Assembly: GCA_947259675.1 (NCBI GenBank)
Contig: CAMYNE010000107.1
Span: 1 to 6,865, forward strand
Length of the DNA stretch: 6,865 nt
Direction: 5' to 3'
DNA from: an uncultured Pirellulaceae bacterium
GTDB taxonomy: Bacteria; Planctomycetota; Planctomycetia; Pirellulales; Pirellulaceae
Of the stretch, positions 1 to 6,348 are shown piece by piece; the stretch's first letter is position 1, and the number at the start of each line of letters is the position of its first letter. The position numbers and the translations under genes were made by a program. The notes under the pieces are model-generated. The model had not been told where the DNA came from. It saw nothing but the letters and a program-made list of their open reading frames with translations, and did no database searches.

Positions 1-292
1 CCATCATCGTTTGAACAGCCTTGGCCAATTCGGTTGGAGTCTGTGGGTTGGATTCATAAACGGCTCGCACGATCAAACGGGTGGAATCCGGCCACGATAA
101 ACTGATGGGAGGTATCCGCCCAAGCACAAACGAGTCAGCACGGTTGTCAACTGCCGTTGGATCATCGGTATCAGACGGAGCCGCTCCAAACGGATTGTCT
201 TGTAAAAAACATGCTTGGGCGCTGCATGAAAAAAGCGCAAAGCTCAATACAAATGCGATCAGGAATTTCGAATCAAAAGTTGGCATAGTCAT
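1..292 (-). CDS. Exported protein of unknown function, N-terminal part (cut by window edge)
   Basis: Reading leftward from an ATG at 292-290 the frame stays open for 97 codons to the window edge, so the C-terminus is missing. The translation begins MTMPTFDSKFLIAFVLSF; a basic residue at position 9 is followed by a hydrophobic stretch (about residues 10-22) and an Ala-Gln-Ala motif (25-27), which together look like a Sec signal peptide. Cleavage there would put a cysteine (28) first. Two cysteines (23, 28) lie near the end of the hydrophobic stretch, but neither sits in a good lipobox. The presumed mature protein starts with CFLQDNPFGAAP and an Asp/Pro-rich stretch, then LGRIPPISLSWPDSTRLIVRAVYES. 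I do not recognise a family. An in-frame ATG at 286 (residue 3) is an equally possible start; neither has a clear Shine-Dalgarno sequence. It lies 167 bases downstream of argH on the same strand, so co-transcription is possible but unproven. Confidence 0.6.
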   Translation of the reverse strand, partial: MTMPTFDSKFLIAFVLSFALFSCSAQACFLQDNPFGAAPSDTDDPTAVDNRADSFVLGRIPPISLSWPDSTRLIVRAVYESNPQTPTELAKAVQTMM

Positions 293-459
293 GACGTTGT
301 TTAATCGACCATTAATGCCCGTACACAACAGGCTTGAGACGATTAGGCCGATTGTACTTGAAAGGACGATTTGGATTGGCGGGACAGGGAGTCTTGGCGT
401 TGATTTCCCGGTGAATATTCGGATTAGTGCAAGTTTATCGCATTTAAGGGTGCCGACAG

Positions 460-1869
460 TTACCCCTCCAAACGGGTCTTCCACCGAGAAATCTGCGCTT
501 CAACCCGTTTCGGCCCCGTTGATCCGAGGCTCTGAAAAGCGAAAACCGCTGAACTTGTTCCTAATACATCATAAATTGAATCGTCCAATGATGCGTCAAA
601 ACTCTGGTAATCAGCCAAAGAAAGCTCCGAAAGGGTCACCCTCTTTTCTGTTGCTAACCGAACCACCTGTCCAATCAATTGGTGGGCCGCCCGCTGGGGA
701 ATCCCCCGTTTGATTAAGAACTCCATCAAAGTTGTGGCATCCAGAAATCCCTTTTCCAACCGCGAGCGGATCGAGTCCGTTTTTAGTCGGGTTCCTGCAA
801 CCAACGGAGTCGCCAGCTCCAAACACTGTCGAACCGTGTCAAATGCCTCAAACAGAGGTATTTTGTCTTCCTGAAGGTCGCGGTTGTACGCCAGTGGTAA
901 TGCTTTGACTAACACCAGCAAAGATTGCAATCCTCCAATCACTCGCGCGGATTTGCCTCTCGTCAGCTCGAGCACATCTGGATTGATTTTTTGAGGCATA
1001 ATCGACGAACCCGTACAAAATTCGTGCGGCAATTCGAGGAAATCGAATTCCGTGGTCGACCAGAGAATCCACTCCTCTGCCCATCCACTCAGGTGAATCG
1101 AAATCACCGACAGACAAAAAACAAACTCCAACACGAAATCCCGGTCACTTGAGGAATCGAGGCTGTTTTGGACAATGCCCTCGAATCCAAGCTCGGCAGC
1201 GACGAAATCGCGGTCGATCGGCAAAGTAGTTCCGGCGAGTGCCGCAGTGCCGAGACTGCATAAATTGGCTCTCTTGCGACAATCGGCCAACCGCCCTCGA
1301 TCGCGCTCAAACTTTTCACAATAGGCCAGCCAATAATGAGCTGCCAAAACAGGTTGGGCTCTTTGCAGGTGGGTGTAAGCGGGCAGTATCACGTTCGCGT
1401 CGGCTTCGCAACGACTGATAAATGCCCGTTGAAGGTCCTGCAAAAGCTCGTCGATGCGATCAATCGAATCGCGGACCCATAAACGTAAGTCGGTTGATAT
1501 CTGGTCATTGCGGCTACGCGCGGTGTGAAGTTTTCTACCAATGTCGCCGAGTTCGTCGATCAAGGATTGCTCGATATTCATGTGAATATCTTCGAGCTGC
1601 GAATCGAATTGGAATGAGCCAGCTTCAATTCGCTGCTCGATCAGGGTTAACGAATGACAGATTTTTTCGGATTCTTCGGCCGTCAATATCCCTTGATTCG
1701 CCAACATTTTCGCGTGGGCTTGGCTTCCTCGAATGTCCTGCCGATAAAGCCGATAGTCAAAGCTGATGCTTTCCGAAAAATCTGCCACACGTTGATCGAC
1801 CGGCTTATCGAAAGCTCCGCCTCGGCTGGGACTGCTGCGATCGATAGATTTCTCACCAGAATTACTCAC
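460..1869 (-). CDS. argH: Argininosuccinate lyase
   Basis: Cytosolic enzyme that splits argininosuccinate into arginine and fumarate, the last step of arginine synthesis; it normally works as a homotetramer. The 469-residue product is close to the usual length of about 460. It belongs to the fumarase/aspartase superfamily: HTARSRND at 115-122, YTHLQRAQP at 165-173 (Thr166 and His167 match the catalytic-site pair Thr161/His162 of duck delta-crystallin), and the signature GSSIMPQKINP at 287-297 with the catalytic serine at 288, Lys294 and Glu301. The C-terminal region is intact. The start is GTG, with GAGG four bases upstream and an in-frame TGA three codons upstream, so the frame cannot extend further. 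Two oddities are visible: the usual N-terminal WGGRF reads RGGAF (16-20), and the signature's usual second Lys/Arg is Ile295. The gene is divergent from the small exported protein gene at 2037. Family assignment is secure. Confidence 0.97.
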   Translation of the reverse strand: MSNSGEKSIDRSSPSRGGAFDKPVDQRVADFSESISFDYRLYRQDIRGSQAHAKMLANQGILTAEESEKICHSLTLIEQRIEAGSFQFDSQLEDIHMNIEQSLIDELGDIGRKLHTARSRNDQISTDLRLWVRDSIDRIDELLQDLQRAFISRCEADANVILPAYTHLQRAQPVLAAHYWLAYCEKFERDRGRLADCRKRANLCSLGTAALAGTTLPIDRDFVAAELGFEGIVQNSLDSSSDRDFVLEFVFCLSVISIHLSGWAEEWILWSTTEFDFLELPHEFCTGSSIMPQKINPDVLELTRGKSARVIGGLQSLLVLVKALPLAYNRDLQEDKIPLFEAFDTVRQCLELATPLVAGTRLKTDSIRSRLEKGFLDATTLMEFLIKRGIPQRAAHQLIGQVVRLATEKRVTLSELSLADYQSFDASLDDSIYDVLGTSSAVFAFQSLGSTGPKRVEAQISRWKTRLEG

Positions 1870-1873
1870 ATGT

Positions 1874-1877
1874 CCTC
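1874..1877 (-). promoter_or_regulatory. Ribosome binding site of argH
   Basis: On the minus strand GAGG stands four bases before the GTG start of argH. The spacing is short but acceptable, and it supports GTG rather than the overlapping ATG two bases upstream, which is followed directly by a stop codon. Confidence 0.5.
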
Positions 1878-1885
1878 ACTTTTGG

Positions 1886-1912
1886 GTCAAATAGATTTGA
1901 CGGATGTCAAAT
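1886..1912. promoter_or_regulatory. Alternating 7-mer inverted repeats, candidate operator upstream of argH
   Basis: Three exact copies of one 7-mer occur in alternating orientation: GTCAAAT at 1886-1892, its reverse complement ATTTGAC at 1895-1901 after 2 bases, and GTCAAAT again at 1906-1912 after 4 bases. Adjacent copies make two overlapping perfect palindromes sharing the central unit. The array begins 16 bases upstream of the argH GTG codon and 124 bases upstream of the divergent gene at 2037. Read on the minus strand, the distal copy includes a consensus -35 hexamer TTGACA (1910-1905), but no good -10 follows at the usual distance. The position and symmetry suggest a binding site for a dimeric repressor, or alternative RNA hairpins in the argH leader. 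It does not resemble the ArgR box I know. The repeat is seen directly; the function is inferred. Confidence 0.45.
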
Positions 1913-2036
1913 GAAAATGTTATCAAACCCTCAGGATTTCAGCGATATCGTTGGCGATTCATTGGCTCGGCAAGTTTCTCGAGCTGAAACGGCTTAAAAT
2001 GGTGTTTTCCTTACTCTTTATGGACTTTCATCAACC

Positions 2037-2663
2037 ATGAAAATAACTCTCATCGCGTTGTTTCTCGCCCTTCCTTTGATGCAGGAAAATGCAAAGGAAC
2101 CTCAGCACCCGGAAATTACTCATTCGGCCGATACAACTTGGGTCAGAATTTCGCCCAACGACGTTGGAGCGGCCTTTAGCATGCCCGAAGAGCCAGAACA
2201 TCATGAATTGACTTTTGACAAAATCGTCAGAGGCCAAATAATCATTGTCCATCAATACCGAGCAATCGTGAACGACGGCACGGCCAGTTTTGTGTTCGCC
2301 TATAACGACCTGCAAACCAAAATGGACAATCCCAACACGATTCGCAAAACACTCGAAGGCGCTGTCCGAGGAGCAAACGCAAGGGTTCTAGGCTCCTTGA
2401 AATCGGTAGAAGAAATCCGACACGGAAGGCACGTGGGGCGAGAATTCGTCTATATCGCCGATCTGGATGGTACCCTCTACAAGTTCTCTACACGGATCGT
2501 CCTGGTCGGCCAGCGTTTGTTCCAATTAAATCTAGTCATGCCGGACGAGGCCTTCGACGAAAGAATGGCTCGCAAGTTTTTTGACTCTTTTAAGCTGACA
2601 AAACGAAAGGCTCAGACCGATTTGCCACCCCAGCCGCGAAAAAAGAAGTCGTCGAAAAGGTAA
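2037..2663 (+). CDS. Small exported protein, probable PsbP/Mog1-like (DUF1795-type) fold
   Basis: This 208-residue product starts with MKITLIALFLALPLMQENA, a Sec-type signal peptide with its hydrophobic core at about 3-15 and possible cleavage after ENA (19). The rest reads as one small alpha/beta domain: strand-rich 'WVRISPNDVGAAFSMPEEP' (35-53), 'GQIIIVHQYRA' (66-76), 'ASFVFAYNDL' (83-92), a helix with 'TLEGAVRGANARVLGS' (105-120), then HGRHVGREF (129-137), RIVLVGQRLFQLNLVMP (153-169) and ARKFFDSFKL (178-187). This order matches the many secreted planctomycete proteins of PsbP/Mog1-like type that I recall; none of their functions is known to me. The C-terminus is a strongly basic tail, PRKKKSSKR (200-208). 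The ATG has no clear Shine-Dalgarno sequence. The gene faces away from argH and is followed by a REP-like repeat. Coding status is likely; the fold call is by pattern memory only. Confidence 0.75.
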   Translation: MKITLIALFLALPLMQENAKEPQHPEITHSADTTWVRISPNDVGAAFSMPEEPEHHELTFDKIVRGQIIIVHQYRAIVNDGTASFVFAYNDLQTKMDNPNTIRKTLEGAVRGANARVLGSLKSVEEIRHGRHVGREFVYIADLDGTLYKFSTRIVLVGQRLFQLNLVMPDEAFDERMARKFFDSFKLTKRKAQTDLPPQPRKKKSSKR

Positions 2664-2726
2664 TTTCTTCCGGAAATAAATCTGCCCGGGGTGAGTCGCG
2701 AATTCGGCAGCGCGCAACGAATCGGA

Positions 2727-2792
2727 AGGGCGAAGCTCCCGCTGAGCCCTGAATCTACAACCAACTCCCCAGCTCAGCAGGAGCTTCGCCCT
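2727..2792. repeat. REP-like inverted repeat, AGGGCGAAGCTCC family
   Basis: Two 21-base arms (2727-2747 and 2772-2792) are reverse complements at 20 of 21 positions; the one mismatch pairs C2740 with A2779. The loop is 24 bases (2748-2771). Each arm is itself a small hairpin, GCTC-5 bases-GAGC (2735-2747; 2772-2784), so the element can fold as one long stem or as a cloverleaf-like pair. The left arm begins 64 bases after the stop codon at 2661-2663 and the right arm ends 119 bases before carB. No T-run follows the stem, so it is a poor intrinsic terminator on the plus strand. I recall this GAAGCTCC-type sequence as a common intergenic repeat in planctomycetes; copy number cannot be judged here. 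Confidence 0.8.
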
Positions 2793-2900
2793 CCCCTTCT
2801 CCTTTATCCACTGCCCGAGTTTCTTTTTGTTGAGCACCTTGAACCAACGCCCCGTCCATTGGTACGCTTGGGAAATTTTGCGGAACCGGATTTAAGTGGC

Positions 2901-2904
2901 GGAG
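2901..2904 (+). promoter_or_regulatory. Ribosome binding site of carB
   Basis: GGAG lies seven bases before the GTG at 2912. It decides the start of carB: the frame is open further upstream, but the protein beginning at this GTG (MPKREDIHKILLIGSGP) lines up with the normal N-terminus of the family. Confidence 0.7.
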
Positions 2905-2911
2905 ACAACGC

Positions 2912-5900
2912 GTGCCCAAACGCGAAGACATTCACAAGATTTTGCTGATCGGATCGGGCCCAATCATCATTGGCCAAGCCTGCGAATTCGACTATTCGGG
3001 AACCCAGGCCTGCAAAGCACTTCGAGAAGAAGGCTTTCAAGTCGTTTTGGTGAATTCGAATCCGGCAACCATCATGACGGACCCAACGACGGCAGATCGG
3101 ACCTATATTGAGCCGCTAACATGGGAAATCGTCGCTAAGATCATTGAAAAAGAGCGCCCTGACGCCTTGTTACCGACGCTCGGGGGCCAAACGGCACTCA
3201 ACTTGGCGATGGAACTGGCCCAAAACGGAGTCCTCCAGAAATGGGGCGTCGAAATGATCGGTGCCAAGGCCGACGTGATCGACAAGGCTGAAAATCGCCA
3301 ACGCTTTCAGAAAGCCATGGCTAGCATCGGCCTTTCCGTCTGCCGGGGCGAAACCGTTAACAGCGTGGAAGAGGCTCGAATTGTCGTTGATGAGATCGGC
3401 TTGCCATGTGTGGTGCGACCGAGCTTCACGATGGGTGGCAGCGGTTCCGCGATCGCCTACAACCGGGACGATTTCGACGGCCTGGTTCGCCAGGGACTTG
3501 ATCAATCCCCCACCAACGAAGTCCTCATTGAGGAATCGGTGATTGGTTGGAAGGAATATGAAATGGAAGTCATGCGTGATCTCGATGACAACGTCGTGAT
3601 CATCTGCTCGATCGAAAATTTTGATGCGATGGGCGTTCACACGGGTGACTCAATCACGGTCGCTCCCGCCCAAACGTTGTCCGACAAGGAATATCAACGA
3701 CTTCGCGACGCCAGTATCGCCGTAATTCGGGAAATCGGCGTCGAAACGGGCGGTTCCAATATTCAATTCGCTTGTCACCCGACATCGGATCGAATGATTG
3801 TGATTGAAATGAATCCGCGGGTGAGTCGATCCAGCGCCCTGGCTTCCAAAGCGACCGGTTTTCCGATTGCCAAGATCGCAGCCAAGCTGGCAGTGGGGTT
3901 CCGCTTGTGGGAACTTCCAAACGATATCACGCGGAAAACGAAGGCCTGTTTCGAACCGACCATCGATTATGTGGTTACCAAGATTCCGCGTTTCACATTC
4001 GAAAAATTCCCTGAAGCTGACTCGACGTTGATGACGCAGATGAAAAGCGTCGGCGAAACGATGGCCATCGGGAGAACTTTTAAAGAGTCTTTTCAAAAAG
4101 CACTTCGCGGACTCGAAGTGGGCAGCTTTGGTTTGGGATGCGACAACAAAGACCTGTGGGAAACCGATGAACAACCAGATCACGGCACCATCCGCTCCAA
4201 GCTTTCCGTGCCCAACGAAAAACGCCCGTGGTTTATTCGTTACGCGCTCAAGTCGGGAATGACGGTCGACGAGATTCATAACCTCACGTTTATTGACCGT
4301 TGGTTTCTGGAGCTTCTGGCTGGCATCGTGGAAATGGAAGAAACGCTCCTCGCCGTGGAGAATCCGCTTGAGATTGACACCATGTTGATGCGACAAGCCA
4401 AACAGTACGGTTTTTCGGATCGGCAGCTTTCCACAATCTGGAACTTGCCCGAGATTGAGGTTCGCAAACTCCGCTTAAACAAAGGCGTCGTGGTAACGTT
4501 CAAAGCCGTCGACACCTGTGCCGCCGAATTTGAAGCCTACACGCCGTACTACTACTCAACCTACGAACAAGAAGACGAAACTCCTCCGAAACCGGAAGGC
4601 AAGCAGCGAATCATGATCCTTGGCGGTGGTCCCAACCGGATTGGCCAGGGAATTGAATTCGACTATTGCTGCTGCCACGCCAGTTTCGCACTTCGCGAGC
4701 TCGGAATCGAATCCGTGATGGTCAATTCGAATCCGGAGACCGTTAGTACCGACTATGACACCAGCGATCTGCTGTTCTTTGAGCCGTTAACCGTTGAAGA
4801 TGTGCTTAATATCTGCGATCGCATTCAACCCGATGGCGTGATCGTGCAATTTGGTGGACAGACTCCGCTCAACCTGGCCCGCGCACTTTCGGCGCAAGGG
4901 GTTCCGATTATTGGCACCAGTGTTGATACGATCGACGCAGCCGAAGATCGGGAAAAGTTTCAACAATTGTTGCAACGACTTGGGCTCAAACAACCCGCCA
5001 ACGGCATCGCCCGCACCATGAACGAAGCGCGGCAAGTTGCCTCGGAAGTCGGGTTTCCGGCTCTTGTCCGCCCGAGTTTTGTGCTGGGTGGTCGAGCCAT
5101 GGAAATCTGCTACGACAAAGCCCAATTCGAACGTTTTGTCCGGGAAGCTTTTCTCGTTTCGCAGGGACAACCCGTGCTCATCGATCGTTTTCTGGAAGAA
5201 GCGATCGAAGTCGATGTCGATTGCATTTGCGACGGGCACGATGTCCTCATCGCTGGAATCATGGAACACATTGAAGAAGCTGGGGTTCACTCTGGCGATT
5301 CCGCTTGTTCCATTCCTCCTTACACGCTGGACGACGAAACCATCGAGGAAATTCGCGAATCCACTACCGCGATGGCGAAACATCTTAACGTCGTCGGCCT
5401 GATGAATGTTCAGTTTGCCGTCAAAAAGGAAAACGGATTCTCAAACGTTTACGTGTTGGAAGTCAATCCGCGAGCCAGTCGGACCGTTCCGTTTGTGGCC
5501 AAAGCGACCGGACGTTCCGTCGCCGACATCGCTGCCAAGGTCATGACCGGAAAACGATTGGCGGAACTGAATGAACTCGAGCCAATCATTCCAAAACACG
5601 TTTCGGTCAAAGAAAGCGTCTTTCCGTTTCGGAAGTTTGCCGGCGTCGATATCGTACTTGGTCCCGAAATGCGAAGTACCGGAGAAGTGATGGGAGTCAG
5701 TCCCGATTTTCCAATCGCGTTTGCCAAAAGCCAATTGGCCGCAGGCGTCGTGTTGCCCAGCCAAGGCCGCATTTTTGTCAGCGTCAGCACGATTCATAAG
5801 GATCGTGCCGTCGCCGTCGCTGAAAAACTCCATCGCATGGGTTATGAAATCCTTGCGACCGAAGGAACGGCGCTGCGAATCGAACAAGCCGGCATCCCCG

Positions 5901-6181
5901 TCGAACGTGTAAAGAAAATCGTCGAAGGTCATCCCAACTTGATCGATCACATGAAAAATGAAGCGGTTGATTTGATCCTGAATACGCCAAACGGCAAGGG
6001 AGCTCGAACCGACGAAGGACGAATTCGGGCAACAGCCGTGCAACACGGAATCCCATGTATCACGACCATTCAGGCCGCCGAAGCTGCAGTCGAAGCGCTC
6101 CAAGCGCTTCGTGAACGTGAAATGGAAGTCGAATCTTTGCAGGAACGCTTTGGGATCGTAAAAACCTTCGTACCTGGTTGA
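2912..6181 (+). CDS. carB: Carbamoyl-phosphate synthase, large (ammonia) subunit
   Basis: Makes carbamoyl phosphate from bicarbonate, two ATP and ammonia delivered by the glutaminase subunit CarA, for both pyrimidine and arginine synthesis. The 1089 residues compare with 1073 in E. coli and show the full layout: carboxyphosphate half (about 1-400), oligomerisation domain (about 401-555), carbamoyl phosphate half (about 565-945) and MGS-like allosteric domain (about 946-1089). Nucleotide-site residues of the first half keep E. coli numbering: Arg129, Arg169, Glu215, Glu299, Asn301, Arg303. In the second half the equivalents are Arg720, Arg759, Glu766, Glu850, Asn852 and Arg854; a four-residue insertion falls near 839-845. 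Positions matching the E. coli ornithine ligands (Glu788, Asp796, Glu901, Thr1051) and the allosteric nucleotide site (Lys963, Thr983, Thr986, Lys1002) are also present, so ornithine and nucleotide control is plausible. The start is GTG with GGAG upstream. carA is not in the window. No frameshift or missing catalytic residue seen. Confidence 0.98.
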   Translation: MPKREDIHKILLIGSGPIIIGQACEFDYSGTQACKALREEGFQVVLVNSNPATIMTDPTTADRTYIEPLTWEIVAKIIEKERPDALLPTLGGQTALNLAMELAQNGVLQKWGVEMIGAKADVIDKAENRQRFQKAMASIGLSVCRGETVNSVEEARIVVDEIGLPCVVRPSFTMGGSGSAIAYNRDDFDGLVRQGLDQSPTNEVLIEESVIGWKEYEMEVMRDLDDNVVIICSIENFDAMGVHTGDSITVAPAQTLSDKEYQRLRDASIAVIREIGVETGGSNIQFACHPTSDRMIVIEMNPRVSRSSALASKATGFPIAKIAAKLAVGFRLWELPNDITRKTKACFEPTIDYVVTKIPRFTFEKFPEADSTLMTQMKSVGETMAIGRTFKESFQKALRGLEVGSFGLGCDNKDLWETDEQPDHGTIRSKLSVPNEKRPWFIRYALKSGMTVDEIHNLTFIDRWFLELLAGIVEMEETLLAVENPLEIDTMLMRQAKQYGFSDRQLSTIWNLPEIEVRKLRLNKGVVVTFKAVDTCAAEFEAYTPYYYSTYEQEDETPPKPEGKQRIMILGGGPNRIGQGIEFDYCCCHASFALRELGIESVMVNSNPETVSTDYDTSDLLFFEPLTVEDVLNICDRIQPDGVIVQFGGQTPLNLARALSAQGVPIIGTSVDTIDAAEDREKFQQLLQRLGLKQPANGIARTMNEARQVASEVGFPALVRPSFVLGGRAMEICYDKAQFERFVREAFLVSQGQPVLIDRFLEEAIEVDVDCICDGHDVLIAGIMEHIEEAGVHSGDSACSIPPYTLDDETIEEIRESTTAMAKHLNVVGLMNVQFAVKKENGFSNVYVLEVNPRASRTVPFVAKATGRSVADIAAKVMTGKRLAELNELEPIIPKHVSVKESVFPFRKFAGVDIVLGPEMRSTGEVMGVSPDFPIAFAKSQLAAGVVLPSQGRIFVSVSTIHKDRAVAVAEKLHRMGYEILATEGTALRIEQAGIPVERVKKIVEGHPNLIDHMKNEAVDLILNTPNGKGARTDEGRIRATAVQHGIPCITTIQAAEAAVEALQALREREMEVESLQERFGIVKTFVPG

Positions 6182-6184
6182 GTC

Positions 6185-6203
6185 TCCGGAAAGTTTATCC
6201 GGA
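6185..6203 (+). terminator. Small hairpin directly after carB (weak terminator candidate)
   Basis: TCCGGA (6185-6190) and TCCGGA (6198-6203) form a six-base-pair stem around a seven-base loop, starting three bases after the carB stop. The stem is short and is not followed by a T-run (the next bases are TTCATACG), so an intrinsic terminator is doubtful; it may only protect the 3' end or be chance. Confidence 0.25.
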
Positions 6204-6283
6204 TTCATACGATTTCACGCGCGATCCACCTTCGGGGAAATTCTTCTTTTTTTGCGGTCATTAGGTGACAGCACCACTTTCTA

Positions 6284-6348
6284 TGAGCGGCAAGGCGCTA
6301 GTCGCCGGTTTTTCTGGATCGAACCGGCGGCTAGCGCCTTGCCGCTCA
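6284..6348. repeat. REP-like inverted repeat, GAGCGGCAAGGCGCTAG family
   Basis: Two 27-base arms (6284-6310 and 6322-6348) are reverse complements at 26 of 27 positions, and the single difference (T6302 opposite G6330) would be a G-U pair in RNA, giving a fully paired 27-bp stem with an 11-base loop (6311-6321). Each arm also contains its own small hairpin, GGCG-5 bases-CGCC (6294-6306 and 6326-6338), the internal palindrome expected of REP sequences. It stands 102 bases after carB and 183 bases before the next gene. There is no T-run directly after the stem. I recall this sequence as a frequent intergenic repeat in Pirellulaceae genomes; no REP-associated tyrosine transposase gene is in the window. 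Confidence 0.85.

Larger units (their letters stand above)
1870..2036. other. Divergent intergenic region between argH and the exported protein gene
   Basis: This 167-base region must carry the promoters for both flanking genes. Besides the alternating 7-mer at 1886-1912, a weak plus-strand promoter can be drawn: TTGACG (1897-1902) with TGTTAT (1918-1923) after a 15-base spacer, which is shorter than ideal and overlaps the repeat. Just before the gene at 2037 a 13-codon frame (1999-2040, MVFSLLFMDFHQP) ends with a TGA overlapping that gene's ATG. Neither signal is strong. Confidence 0.35.
2664..2911. other. Intergenic region ahead of carB
   Basis: These 248 bases hold the REP-like inverted repeat (2727-2792) and the presumed carB leader. 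I looked for a sigma-70 promoter: TTGAGC at 2830 and TTGAAC at 2839 resemble -35 boxes, but neither has an acceptable -10 at 16-18 bases. No riboswitch, uracil- or arginine-linked attenuator, or leader peptide was recognised. Confidence 0.5.

Noticed and set aside
337..363. TACAAT as a -10 box for the exported protein gene on the minus strand (around 357-352)
   Set aside because: The hexamer is good but nothing resembling a -35 box lies 16-18 bases upstream.
81..713. 210-codon open frame on the plus strand
   Set aside because: It covers the end of argH, the intergenic gap and the start of the exported protein gene, all on the other strand. Its composition is unlike a folded protein and it has no recognisable motif.
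2663..2677. ATTTC-N5-GAAAT hairpin at the stop of the exported protein gene
   Set aside because: Five A/T-rich base pairs with no T-run afterwards; too weak to call a terminator.
3650..4396. 248-codon open frame on the minus strand inside carB
   Set aside because: It lies wholly within the strongly conserved carB frame; the His/Arg/Phe-rich product is typical of an antisense shadow.
5441..6208. 255-codon open frame on the minus strand overlapping the end of carB
   Set aside because: It is an antisense shadow of the allosteric domain of CarB; the product is low in known motifs and rich in Phe, Asp and Gly.
6241..6253. T-rich run as an intrinsic terminator of carB
   Set aside because: No stable GC-rich stem stands directly before it; only weak, short pairings could be drawn.
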